From JAVZLQ01 sp049700035 (lineage in GTDB: Archaea > Thermoproteota > Bathyarchaeia > Bathyarchaeales > Bathycorpusculaceae), in contig JBNAWC010000006.1 in assembly GCA_049700035.1 (NCBI GenBank), positions 1-44,326 of the forward strand: DNA of 44,326 bases, given 5' to 3'. The notes beneath the pieces were generated by a model. The model was given only the letters and a program-made list of their open reading frames with translations. It had not been told where the DNA came from and did not search any database. This document shows positions 23,302-31,249 of the stretch, piece after piece; the first letter of the stretch is position 1; each line of letters starts with the position of its first letter. Position numbers and translations under genes: made by a program.

Positions 23302-23856
23302 TTAACTTGAAGCCTCAACGTTTGTTTCCTTGTAGTACTGCGCGTTAGCAGTGAAAACCATCACGCCAACAGTGACACCGATATCGCTGACAGATATGTG
23401 ATCTGGGTTCTTTATGTAAACAATCATCGTCGTTCCAGAGGGCAATATCAAGTCGCTACTAGCTTGTACCATTTTGAATGAATTAGTACCGATAGTTATG
23501 TCTGTGTTATTAGCTAGACTTGCATCTGCGATAAAAGGAAGATCATCGTTGATCGTGGTGGTGGTTTTGTTATAATACACGGTAGACCATGTGCATTCTT
23601 GTCCTCTTACTGTGATTTTGTCTATGACTACGTCACGTCCGCCAGTGTTAATTATCAGAAAAGCAGTTAAAGCGTATGTGGAGCCATCGTGCCATGTGTG
23701 TAGTTTGAAGACTTGTAGGCTTTCTTCTTGTACGCGTGTTGTTGTCACGTTTATGGCGTAGAAAGTCACCACAGTCGCCAGAAGCACTGAAACTACGAGG
23801 ATTATCAGCGTAGTAACCACTGTGCTTAAAGCTTTCTTATTCTTTAACATCTTCAT
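23302..23856 (-). CDS. Major pilin candidate (archaeal type IV pilin)
   Basis: About 184 residues from the ATG at 23856, which has GGAGAG upstream; an earlier in-frame start would read through the promoter region. The N-terminus MKMLKNKKALSTVVTTLIILVVSVLLATVVTFYA is a classic class III prepilin signal: short basic leader, KKA-L cleavage region, then the hydrophobic assembly helix. The outside domain is beta-rich with threonine-rich stretches and one N-terminal pair of N-x-T sites. It stands first in the pilus locus, apart from the others and flanked by two copies of the hairpin repeat, as expected for an abundantly made structural subunit. Confidence 0.85.
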   Translation of the reverse strand: MKMLKNKKALSTVVTTLIILVVSVLLATVVTFYAINVTTTRVQEESLQVFKLHTWHDGSTYALTAFLIINTGGRDVVIDKITVRGQECTWSTVYYNKTTTTINDDLPFIADASLANNTDITIGTNSFKMVQASSDLILPSGTTMIVYIKNPDHISVSDIGVTVGVMVFTANAQYYKETNVEASS

Positions 23857-23908
23857 TCTATTTTCTCTCCGTGCACCAAAATCAGCGCTTATCCGAATAT
23901 GATAGTTT

Positions 23909-23932
23909 GTGCGTAGAACAAAACTACACATA
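23909..23932. repeat. Hairpin repeat, copy 2 (upstream of the major pilin gene)
   Basis: GTAGAACAAAACTACACATA at 23913-23932 equals copy 1. The left arm reads TGCGTAG instead of TGTGTAG, one mismatch in the 7-bp stem. The pilin ATG is about 54 bp away on the minus strand, and the divergent ECF gene starts 121 bp away on the plus strand, so either or both could be controlled from here. Confidence 0.75.
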
Positions 23933-24052
23933 ACCGTACAACAGTTCAACACATCGCCACACCACGAAAGTTTAAACAAGTCTAAACAATTCATAGGAAA
24001 CTCTTATCTAGAAAACAAAACTCCGAAAACCTCAGAAAGGAGAAAATACAAA

Positions 24053-24808
24053 ATGAAAACCTCCAACATAGCCATGATAGGCATATGCGCAGCACTATAC
24101 GCGGTAATTGGACGCTTAACAGATTTAGGCATAACAGTCGGCGGAGTAGCATTTTGGCCAGCAGCAGTCATACCTGCAGTCTTTGCCGTCCTCTTCGGAC
24201 CATTAACTGGAGCTGTGGGCGCCGCAATCGGCATTTTCATAAGAGACATGCTATTTCACGGAGACGCGTTGCTGAGCCTATCAGCTGGCGTTACAGCCAA
24301 TTTTGCTGGGTTCTATCTCTTGGGCTATCTTTCCCGTTCAACACTCGACTGGAAGAAAACAAGCTCAAGCGCCGTTATGGGAAGCATAATCATAGCCGCT
24401 GGACTCTTGCTGCCGACTATTTTGTTGCCAGAAGAATCTGTTGCCTACTTTTATGGCAACTTGTCTTCCCTAGAAATTATCATTCTATTCGCATTAACGG
24501 TAATCGCAAGCCTCGCCATAATGATGATAATTGCCAAGTTGTGGCCTGAATGGAAAAACTATGGTGTAGGCTCTGTAACTGGACTCGGCGTTGGAAGTGC
24601 AATAATAGCCATCGTGGTTTGGGCTTACAGTCAAATATTCTTCTCTCCCCAAGGATACTTCAAAAATCCAATACCGCCATCATTCATACCAATAATATTC
24701 GTTTGGACTTTCGCCACAGAAATTCCATTCATCCTACTCCTAGGACCACCAATCATAAAAGCATGCTATAAAGCATACCCATCACTAAAAACTACACAGA
24801 AAACCTAA
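24053..24808 (+). CDS. ECF transporter substrate-binding (S) component
   Basis: A 251-residue membrane protein with six or more helices. The start at ATG 24053 has AAAGGAG about 10 bp upstream; an upstream in-frame extension is polar and unlikely. The N-terminal helix IAMIGICAALYAVIGRLTDLG has the AlaxxxAla surface used by S components to dock on EcfT. The GVAFWPAAVIPAVFAVLFGPLTGAVGAAIGIFIRDMLF stretch is typical of ECF vitamin uptake proteins. No EcfA or EcfT gene is in the window. It ends 15 bp before pantoate kinase, so a pantoate, pantothenate or related substrate is a reasonable guess from context only. Confidence 0.8.
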   Translation: MKTSNIAMIGICAALYAVIGRLTDLGITVGGVAFWPAAVIPAVFAVLFGPLTGAVGAAIGIFIRDMLFHGDALLSLSAGVTANFAGFYLLGYLSRSTLDWKKTSSSAVMGSIIIAAGLLLPTILLPEESVAYFYGNLSSLEIIILFALTVIASLAIMMIIAKLWPEWKNYGVGSVTGLGVGSAIIAIVVWAYSQIFFSPQGYFKNPIPPSFIPIIFVWTFATEIPFILLLGPPIIKACYKAYPSLKTTQKT

Positions 24809-24823
24809 GAATAAGGGAGACCC

Positions 24824-25759
24824 TTGACAAAAAACATTTCAAAAGCGTTTTCTCCATCCGGAATTTCAAGCTTCTTTGAGATATGCGACACCTCACCCAA
24901 TGGTAATCCAATCATGGACCTTGAACGTGTCGGAGCGCGTGGAGGAGGGTTCGCTTTCAAAAAGGGAGTTTTAACGCAAGTCAACATAAAAGAAGCAGAA
25001 AAAAGCAGCATTAAAGTTTTTATTAATGAGCGTTTGGCACCCGAAGCGGAAACAACCATGTCTGTTGTGCAAATGCTTTTGGAGAGAGCGGATGGCAATT
25101 ATGCTGTTGAAGTTAGGCATAAAGTTGATGTTCCAATTGGCGCTGGCTTCGGTTCAAGTGCTGGCGGAGCCCTAACAACCTCTTTGGCTTTGGCAGAAGC
25201 GTTAGGCTTAAAACTGACTTATAACCAGCTGGGCAAGATAGCGCATGTAGCAGAAGTCAAGTGCAAAACTGGTTTAGGTACTGTCGGACCGCTGATGATT
25301 GGCGGATGCTTACTCACGGTAGAGCCTGGCGCGCCTGGAACAGCTATAATAGACCGCATACCAATAACCGAAGACTATATGATTGTGGCTGGAGTTTTTG
25401 GACCAACACCCACGAAAGAAGTTTTATCTTCGTCTGAAAGGCGTTTGGCTGTTAACAAGTGGGGCAGAAAAACATTGGAGAAAATACTCGCAGAGCCTTC
25501 AGTTGAAAATTTTTTGGCTTGTTGCCGCGAGTTTGCGGAGAAAACGGGTTTCATGACAGAACGTGTGCAAAAGCTGATTAGAATTGCACATGAAGCTGGA
25601 GCCATTGGTGCAGCACAAAACATGGTTGGCGAAGCAGTACATGCAATTGTACCATTAGAAAACGCAGAACGCGTGACGCAAGCTTTTAAGAAAGTTTTGC
25701 CGCCAGAAAAGGTTCTGGTCGCCGAAATCGACTTTCAAGGTGCCAGATTAATAAAGTGA
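24824..25759 (+). CDS. Pantoate kinase (archaeal CoA pathway)
   Basis: A 311-residue GHMP-family kinase that phosphorylates pantoate to 4-phosphopantoate, the archaeal replacement for the pantothenate kinase route. The start is a TTG at 24824 with GGGAGA upstream. Signatures: SKAFSPSGISSFFEICDTS at the N-terminus, the ATP-binding PIGAGFGSSAGGALTTSLA (104-122), KTGLGTVGP and VFGPTPTKEVL. These match archaeal PoK rather than mevalonate or homoserine kinases. It lies between the ECF component and the PPAT gene and overlaps the latter by 4 bp (GTGA), so the three genes look like one CoA-related operon. Phosphopantothenate synthetase is not in the window. Confidence 0.92.
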   Translation: MTKNISKAFSPSGISSFFEICDTSPNGNPIMDLERVGARGGGFAFKKGVLTQVNIKEAEKSSIKVFINERLAPEAETTMSVVQMLLERADGNYAVEVRHKVDVPIGAGFGSSAGGALTTSLALAEALGLKLTYNQLGKIAHVAEVKCKTGLGTVGPLMIGGCLLTVEPGAPGTAIIDRIPITEDYMIVAGVFGPTPTKEVLSSSERRLAVNKWGRKTLEKILAEPSVENFLACCREFAEKTGFMTERVQKLIRIAHEAGAIGAAQNMVGEAVHAIVPLENAERVTQAFKKVLPPEKVLVAEIDFQGARLIK

Positions 25760-26247
25760 GGAAGAGCACATTGACGCGAAAATTTAAGACAGTGGCTGTT
25801 GGCGGCACTTTTGATGAACTTCATAAGGGACACCGCACATTGCTCATGAAAGCCTTCGAGGTTGGTGAACGCGTCTTGATTGGCTTATGCTCCGATAAGC
25901 TTGTTGAAAGCCTAATGAAGCCCCACTACACTGCGCCATACAACGAAAGACTACGAGAGCTTAAAGAATTTTTGCGCAGTATGGGTTTTCTGGAAAGGGC
26001 TGAAATCATGCCCCTAAACGACCCGTTCGGCGTGACACTTTCAGAAGGCTGCATTGAAGCTCTTATCGTTAGTCGCGAAACAGAACCGATGGCGCGTAGA
26101 ATCAACGTTGAACGGCAAAAGAGAGGCTTAAAACCGCTTGAAATAGTTGTTATTGACATGGTTCCATCGGAGAATCATGCGCCAATTTCCACAACGAGAA
26201 TTCGCAAGGGTGAAATAGACAGAGAAGGACGTATTATAAGAAGTTAA
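25756..26247 (+). CDS. coaD: Phosphopantetheine adenylyltransferase, archaeal type
   Basis: A nucleotidyltransferase that makes dephospho-CoA from 4'-phosphopantetheine and ATP. The core is TVAVGGTFDELHKGHRTLLMKAFEVG with the HxGH motif, then GLCSDKL, YNERLRELKEFL and the C-terminal SENHAPISTTRIRKGEID, all typical of the archaeal/eukaryotic PPAT class. Length is 163 residues from GTG 25756, or 158 from TTG 25771, which has GAGGAAG before it; the choice is open. It overlaps the pantoate kinase stop by GTGA and is probably translated with it. Confidence 0.92.
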   Translation: MRKSTLTRKFKTVAVGGTFDELHKGHRTLLMKAFEVGERVLIGLCSDKLVESLMKPHYTAPYNERLRELKEFLRSMGFLERAEIMPLNDPFGVTLSEGCIEALIVSRETEPMARRINVERQKRGLKPLEIVVIDMVPSENHAPISTTRIRKGEIDREGRIIRS

Positions 26248-26280
26248 GAGGAAAAATAAAATGGGTGGTTGCTGTTCGCC

Positions 26281-26835
26281 TTAGCGCCTTTTCTCTGGAA
26301 CGAAAACTGCGGCTGCAATTGCCGTTGTCCACAAGCCGTTTTTGTCGCCAGTTGCGGACTGCGTAATGTTCGTTGTCTTGATTATTAGCCCAGTTGTCTT
26401 GAAAAGCTGCTTTCTTTCATCCCAAGCTGTTTCTGGGTCAAACGGTATCCCCATCGTCGTAGCCAACATAGTTGCAGCCAAATCCTCAGCATAGTCGCCC
26501 GCCACTTCATCCGTCTGCCCGAAAGAGTGGTGTTCGGAGAGATAGCCATAATTGTTTTTGCCAGAGGGTATGGCTACTCCTATGGACGCCGCAATCAACC
26601 TATGCGGCTCATTCGTCGAGTTCCGCGCCAAAACAACGAAGGTTATTTCTCCAGGCTTCAACATTTTTAGCCCTTTTTCTCTTACAATCAGTTTGCATCC
26701 TGGCGGTATTATGCTTGAAACATTGACGATGTTGCAGTGGTGTATTCCAGCGTTTCTCAACGCCAACTCGAAGGATTGAAGTTGCTCCTTGTGTTTTCCG
26801 ACGCCCTTTGTTAGGAAGAAGTATTTGGGAATCAT
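26281..26835 (-). CDS. pdaD: Pyruvoyl-dependent arginine decarboxylase
   Basis: A 184-residue proenzyme that makes agmatine from arginine. It self-cleaves between Ser40 and Ser41 (NVSSIIPPG) to form the pyruvoyl group; the upstream KGVGKHKEQLQSFELALRNAGI and downstream PGEITFVVLARNSTNEPHRLIAASIGVA motifs are complete. The ATG at 26835 (MIPKYFFLTKG) fits the family start better than the in-frame ATG nine codons earlier. Agmatine feeds polyamine synthesis and, in archaea, agmatidine at the wobble base of tRNA-Ile2. It is convergent with coaD and transcribed alone; a TTTTTAAGC element near 26872 is a plausible TATA box. Confidence 0.94.
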   Translation of the reverse strand: MIPKYFFLTKGVGKHKEQLQSFELALRNAGIHHCNIVNVSSIIPPGCKLIVREKGLKMLKPGEITFVVLARNSTNEPHRLIAASIGVAIPSGKNNYGYLSEHHSFGQTDEVAGDYAEDLAATMLATTMGIPFDPETAWDERKQLFKTTGLIIKTTNITQSATGDKNGLWTTAIAAAVFVPEKRR

Positions 26836-27138
26836 TTTTCCGTATCGAAATGGAATTAACAAGTTTTGCTTAAAAATCTTTCCTTTAGAGAATTCTATTT
26901 AAGGGCATCCTTTCTTCTTCTCTTGTTTCCTCGTAAAAAGCCTAAATTAAAGCTTAAACTAAAAAATAATGGCTCAAACGCCGTTATTTAGACGTTTTTC
27001 TAACGTTCAAAATTTCCTGTTCTTCACGTCAATTTTATAGCTGTTCCAGAATGCAAATTGGATATCCCTTCTAGGTTCTTCTTTTCGCGTTTGCCGGGGA
27101 AAAAGATAACAAAGCTTCGCACATAATATCTTTGAGGC
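26836..27138. other. 303-bp intergenic region between pdaD and orc1/cdc6
   Basis: AT-rich, divergent promoter region. I searched for origin recognition boxes, because origins often adjoin orc1/cdc6 genes, and saw no repeated ORB-like element. A G-rich CCGGGGAAAAAG lies at about 27093-27105, but only once. No ORF, RNA gene or repeat is evident. Confidence 0.4.
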
Positions 27139-28527
27139 TTGCGCGGGTTGTATTGGCAAAACAGCGTATTCAAGGACGAAACAAAACTTGACATAAGCTA
27201 TGTGCCTAGCAGACTTCCCCACAGAGAAAAAGAACTAAGGCTGTTGAGGCAATTCTTCGCCTTTCTACTACAGTTTCCAGGAAAAATGGCTCAGAGAATA
27301 ATAATAACTGGTGATGTCGGAACAGGCAAAACCGCGCTTTCCCAACGTTTCGGAGCAGACATCACGAGCGAAGCAGTCAAGCTTGGAACAAAACTGTGCT
27401 ATATCCATGTTAATTGCCGCGAATACCGCGGAAGCCTATTCCTAATTTTGCATCAAGCTGTTACACGTTTTCATCCAAACTTTCCAAGAAGAGGCTACTC
27501 AGCAGAAGAGCTAATCAATATACTATTCGATGTCTTAGACGAGGAAAACGCCTATGCAATTTTAGCTTTAGACGAGTTTGAAAGCCTCGTTGAAAAAGAA
27601 GGCTCAGAAGCCGTTTACAAGTTTACACGACTACAAGAAATTAGGCATGGAAAACCTCAAAGGCTCTCGCTAATATGCATAACTCGCAACTTAAAAGTGC
27701 TTGAACAGTTGGACGCAAGCACAAGAAGCACGCTGCAATCAAACATTATAAACCTCGAAAAATACTCAAAAGCACAGCTTATAGACATATTAAATGACCG
27801 CGTCACCCTAGCATTCAAACCATCAACAGTTCCAGAGGAAACCGTGGATTTAACTGCTGAACTTGCTTTCTCAGAGGACGGAAACGCCCGTTTCGGCATA
27901 GAACTCCTCTGGAGGGCCGGCAAATACGCAGATGCTGAAGGCTCTGGCGCTGTTACTCCAGAGCACGTTCGAAGGGCAGCGTCAAACATAGTTCCAACGT
28001 TACGGAAAAGTGAAATCGCAAGTTTAGGCTTGCACGAAAAAATCTTTCTACTCGGCATTGCAAGGTTCTTCAAGACAAGTCAAGCGGCTTACGTTCCATT
28101 CAGCGAAGCTGAACGCGCATACGCCATAATTTGCGAAGAACTAGGCGAAAAACCGCACAGCCACACGCAACTGTGGAAGTACCTGCAAAACTTTACCGTA
28201 ATGGGCATTGTAAAAACCGAAGTTTCAACCATTGGCAACCGCGGAAGGACAACAATAATTTATTTACCTAGAACCCCAGCAGAAGAATTGGAGAAAACGC
28301 TTTCAGACATTTTAGAAAACAGTAGGCGCGCGCGCGTTTCTGAAATCGCCCGCAGACTCAGCATAAACTACAGCACTGCAATTCGGCATCTCCGAATTTT
28401 AGAAAACGCAGATATGGTTAAGCAGAAAACTTTTGGAAAAATACGCTTGTATAGGCTTAATGAACACTCACCCAAAGTTATGGCTTTGCAAAAACTTATT
28501 GAAGTCTGGGAACACCAAAATAAATAG
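27139..28527 (+). CDS. Orc1/Cdc6-family replication initiator with an extra C-terminal winged helix
   Basis: A 462-residue AAA+ protein. The N-terminal VFKDETKLDISYVPSRLPHREKEL is the family signature; Walker A is GDVGTGKTA (58-66), Walker B ILALDEFE (141-148) and sensor 1 lies in CITRN near 184. The usual C-terminal winged helix spans about 290-380. A further HTH of about 75 residues follows (ILENSRRARVSEIARRLSINYSTAIRHLRILENADMV), ArsR-like, making it longer than the usual 380-410. It likely binds DNA, at an origin or as a regulator. The TTG at 27139 has TTTGAGGC near it; TTG 27148 is also possible. Confidence 0.88.
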   Translation: MRGLYWQNSVFKDETKLDISYVPSRLPHREKELRLLRQFFAFLLQFPGKMAQRIIITGDVGTGKTALSQRFGADITSEAVKLGTKLCYIHVNCREYRGSLFLILHQAVTRFHPNFPRRGYSAEELINILFDVLDEENAYAILALDEFESLVEKEGSEAVYKFTRLQEIRHGKPQRLSLICITRNLKVLEQLDASTRSTLQSNIINLEKYSKAQLIDILNDRVTLAFKPSTVPEETVDLTAELAFSEDGNARFGIELLWRAGKYADAEGSGAVTPEHVRRAASNIVPTLRKSEIASLGLHEKIFLLGIARFFKTSQAAYVPFSEAERAYAIICEELGEKPHSHTQLWKYLQNFTVMGIVKTEVSTIGNRGRTTIIYLPRTPAEELEKTLSDILENSRRARVSEIARRLSINYSTAIRHLRILENADMVKQKTFGKIRLYRLNEHSPKVMALQKLIEVWEHQNK

Positions 28528-28560
28528 CAGAAACGCCAAACGCGTATTTGGAGCTGAAAA

Positions 28561-29280
28561 TTGGTGAAGGAAGAATTCAACGAAAACATAAAAGAATTTG
28601 AAGCTTTACTGCAGAAAATGGCAAGCGAAATAGCAAGCGGAGCCATATACGAAAAGCTTCCACCACAAGAACTCCTAAACAAAACAGAAGCGTACATAAC
28701 ACGCCTAAACAGCCTAACAGAAAAAAGCGAGGAAATCATGCTCACACTGAAGCCAGAGAAAGCCCCAACAATAAAAGCCGTTTGCAAAAGGCTGAAGCAA
28801 ACACTAGCCAACTTTAAGGAAATACTCCTCCAAAACACGGCTGACCCGCTTGCAAACTCTCGCTTAGCATTTGAGCAGTTAAGAAAAGCGCTAACAGATG
28901 GTTCAGACATGCTCTTTCTCATGCGCGAAGTTAGAGACAATCCCTCGCCGCTTATAGATGCAATATTAAACTTCAAGAAGGCTTCTGAAGCAAAAGCCCA
29001 AGTTATAAGTATACAAGCTAAAGAAGATGTGGAGCCGCTTTTAAAATACATTTTAAGCCGCATAGACAATTTTAGGGCGGTGCTGATAGATTTGGAGAAG
29101 AAGGTCGGCGAGATGAAGCAAATTATGAGGGAACTTCAAGAAGAAAGCCTAAAAATCCTCTCAAACAAAAAACCAGCAAAAACGGATAACATAGAAGACA
29201 AGGCGGAGAGGAAACAGCTTTCCCTATCAAACTTCAACCAAACAAACCAAAAGGAGCGGGAACAAAATGTCAATGGTTGA
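28561..29280 (+). CDS. Coiled-coil protein, unknown family
   Basis: A 239-residue, highly charged protein predicted to be mostly helical, with heptad-like runs such as EFNENIKEFEALLQKMASEIASG, IKAVCKRLKQTLANFKEILLQ and LLKYILSRIDNFRAVLIDLEKKVGEMKQIMRELQEE. The tail (about 205-239) is polar, rich in Asn, Gln and Lys. There is no signal peptide or membrane span. The TTG start has GGAG 7-10 bp upstream. It follows orc1/cdc6 by 34 bp and its last 14 bp overlap the start of moaC, so it is probably cotranscribed with both. I recognise no homologous family and assign no function. Confidence 0.75.
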   Translation: MVKEEFNENIKEFEALLQKMASEIASGAIYEKLPPQELLNKTEAYITRLNSLTEKSEEIMLTLKPEKAPTIKAVCKRLKQTLANFKEILLQNTADPLANSRLAFEQLRKALTDGSDMLFLMREVRDNPSPLIDAILNFKKASEAKAQVISIQAKEDVEPLLKYILSRIDNFRAVLIDLEKKVGEMKQIMRELQEESLKILSNKKPAKTDNIEDKAERKQLSLSNFNQTNQKEREQNVNG

Positions 29281-29734
29281 CATCTCCGAAAAACCTGAAA
29301 TCTACCGCGAAGCAACAGCCACTGGAACAATTAGGCTGAAGCCAGAAACCATAAAACTAATCCGTGAAGGAAAAATTGCTAAAGGAGACTCTTTATACAC
29401 AGCCAAAATTGCTGGAATTCTAGCCGCCAAAAAAACAAGCGAATTAATCCCGCTTTGCCACCCGCTTCCAATAACAAACGTTGACATAAAAATCGAAATC
29501 GCCGATAAAACACACGTCAAAGTAACATCCACAGTCAAAACCAAGGCTCAGACAGGCGTTGAAATGGAAGCGCTAACTGCAACAGCCACAAGCCTACTTA
29601 CAATCTGGGACATGGTTAAACAATACGAAAAGGACGCTGCTGGACAGTATCCAACAACGGCAATAGAAAACATCCACGCAGTAAAGAAGATTAAAGAGAG
29701 CGAAACCTATGAGCGAAAGCACAAAAAAGCATAA
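29267..29734 (+). CDS. moaC: Cyclic pyranopterin monophosphate synthase MoaC
   Basis: A 155-residue enzyme that converts the MoaA product to cyclic pyranopterin monophosphate in molybdopterin synthesis. Motifs: MVDISEKPEIYREATATGTIRL, IAGILAAKKTSELIPLCHPLPIT with the catalytic-region CHP, KAQTGVEMEALTATATSLLTIWDM and the KK/KIKES region near the end. It starts inside the coiled-coil gene (14 bp) and overlaps moaB by 26 bp. With moaB and moaA it forms a cofactor cluster that would supply the pterin needed by the formyl-methanofuran dehydrogenase subunit FwdB encoded about 6 kb away. Confidence 0.95.
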   Translation: MSMVDISEKPEIYREATATGTIRLKPETIKLIREGKIAKGDSLYTAKIAGILAAKKTSELIPLCHPLPITNVDIKIEIADKTHVKVTSTVKTKAQTGVEMEALTATATSLLTIWDMVKQYEKDAAGQYPTTAIENIHAVKKIKESETYERKHKKA

Positions 29735-30236
29735 GGCAGACGCCCCCAAAAAATTGAACTTCGCCATCTTCGTCTGCAGCACATCACGCCACAAAAGGCT
29801 TGAAAGCGGCGAAAAAATCGAAGATGAATCCGGAGACACAATAGAATCATTCATAAAAAGTGCTGGTCACAATGTTGCCCTGCGAAAGATAATTCCAGAC
29901 GATAAAGCCAAAATCGAAGAGTGCATACGCCAAACATTAAACTCCGATTTGGATGCGGCCATATTCTGTGGTGGAACGGGCATAGCCAAATCAGACATAA
30001 CAATAGAAACAGTTTCGCCGTTTCTAGAGAAAAAGTTGGATGGATTCGGCGAAATTTTTCGGCATTTAAGCTTCAAGAAAATCGGTTCAGCAGCAGTTTT
30101 GTCGCGAGCACTCGCTGGCGTCGCAAAAGGCAAAGCGTTTTTTTGCATTCCAGGCTCGCCTGACGCCGTAAAAGTCTGCCTTAAAGAACTCATCTTGCCA
30201 GAGGCGCCGCACATTTTGAAGCATGCGCGGGAATGA
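29709..30236 (+). CDS. moaB: Molybdopterin adenylyltransferase, MoaB/MogA family
   Basis: A 175-residue protein of the MoCF domain fold that adenylylates molybdopterin before metal insertion. After a basic N-terminal extension (STKKHKADAPKKLN) come FAIFVCSTSRHK, DESGDTIESFIKSAGHN, DLDAAIFCGGTGIAKSDITIETVSPFLEKKLDGFGEIFRHLSFKKIG, where GGTG and the DITIE motif bind the pterin, and VFCIPGSPDAVK-type GSP near the end. It overlaps moaC by 26 bp. In archaea MoaB replaces the bacterial MogA role. moaA follows after 80 bp with its own TATA-like TTTTATATTAA. Confidence 0.92.
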   Translation: MSESTKKHKADAPKKLNFAIFVCSTSRHKRLESGEKIEDESGDTIESFIKSAGHNVALRKIIPDDKAKIEECIRQTLNSDLDAAIFCGGTGIAKSDITIETVSPFLEKKLDGFGEIFRHLSFKKIGSAAVLSRALAGVAKGKAFFCIPGSPDAVKVCLKELILPEAPHILKHARE

Positions 30237-30316
30237 TGCTTTTGCCGCTTTTTAATTGGCAAGTTTTATATTAATGGAATTGTATGGAGAAGCGATAAGC
30301 ACATGCGGGAATATCG

Positions 30317-31249
30317 ATGGTTTTACGCGACAGTTGGGGTCGTCCACTCCTAAACTTGCGTATAGCGGTGACGCATCTCTGTAACTTAAATTGTCCATAC
30401 TGCCACAAGGAAGGTGAAACATCGCCGTTTGATGCTGGAGAAATGAGCGCAGAAGAAATTGCACGTATTGTAGGAATCGCTGTTAGGCTTGGCGTTTCAA
30501 AAGTGAAAATTACTGGTGGAGAACCACTAATCCGCAGAGACATAACAGGTATAGTTCAAAAAATTGCCAAGACTCCAGGCTTGGCAGAGCTTTCTATGAC
30601 GACTAATGGAACTAGGCTCGCTGGTTTAGCCAAGGAACTGCATGAAAGCGGTTTGAAACGTGTAAACATAAGCCTCCCAACACTGGATGAAAATGTTTAC
30701 AGTGCTTTGACTGGAGGACGGTTGGAGGATGCCTTGGAAGGCGCTAAAGCTGCTGTCAATGCTGGGTTTAATCCAGTTAAAATTAACATGCTGATTTTAA
30801 AGGGCGTTAATGATGGCAGCGTGCTTGAAATGATGGATTTTGCTGGTAAAATGGGCGCGGTTTTGCAGTTAATCGAGCTTGAACCCCTAAACGTGGATAT
30901 GGCGTATTATAACGCACACCATAAAGTGTTGGATGAATATGAAGCGATGCTGCAGAGAAAAGCCGTAAGAACTGAAACTAGACGGTATATGCAAAGCCGC
31001 CGCGTATACCACTTGCCACAAGTAACCGTGGAAGTTGTACATCCAATCGAAAACACGAGTTTCTGCGCAAATTGCACACGTCTTCGCTTAACAAGTGATG
31101 GAAAACTTAAGCCATGCCTGATGCGAAATGACAATTTAGTTGATATTTTGACGCCTATGCGGAACGGTGCAACAGATGAGGAGTTAATGGAAATCTTTAA
31201 ACATGCAAACCAGCTGAGGCAACCGTACAACCAAATTAAAGCTCAATGA
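30317..31249 (+). CDS. moaA: GTP 3',8-cyclase MoaA (radical SAM)
   Basis: A 310-residue radical SAM enzyme for the first step of molybdopterin synthesis. The SAM cluster is Cys22, Cys26 and Cys29 in THLCNLNCPYCHKEG; the C-terminal GTP-binding cluster is FCANCTRLRLTSDGKLKPCLM. KITGGEPLIRRD and STNGTRL-like (MTTNGTRLAGL) motifs lie between. It starts at the ATG at 30317, 45 bp after a TATA-like element, so it may be transcribed apart from moaC and moaB as well as with them. The bacterial C-terminal double glycine is absent, as is common in archaea. Its 3' end overlaps the convergent phosphodiesterase gene by 14 bp. Confidence 0.95.
   Translation: MVLRDSWGRPLLNLRIAVTHLCNLNCPYCHKEGETSPFDAGEMSAEEIARIVGIAVRLGVSKVKITGGEPLIRRDITGIVQKIAKTPGLAELSMTTNGTRLAGLAKELHESGLKRVNISLPTLDENVYSALTGGRLEDALEGAKAAVNAGFNPVKINMLILKGVNDGSVLEMMDFAGKMGAVLQLIELEPLNVDMAYYNAHHKVLDEYEAMLQRKAVRTETRRYMQSRRVYHLPQVTVEVVHPIENTSFCANCTRLRLTSDGKLKPCLMRNDNLVDILTPMRNGATDEELMEIFKHANQLRQPYNQIKAQ

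Noticed and set aside
16475..23856. Archaellum operon
   Set aside because: The ATPase and platform protein fit, but archaellins and the ArlF/G/H genes are missing. The locus is better described as a type IV pilus.
26261..26284. Seven-codon ORF MGGCCSP with a purine-rich site upstream
   Set aside because: It is too short to judge, overlaps the end of the arginine decarboxylase gene and may be chance.
26836..27138. Replication origin next to orc1/cdc6
   Set aside because: Only one G-rich element and no repeated, oriented origin-recognition boxes are visible. Base-skew analysis of the whole genome would be needed.
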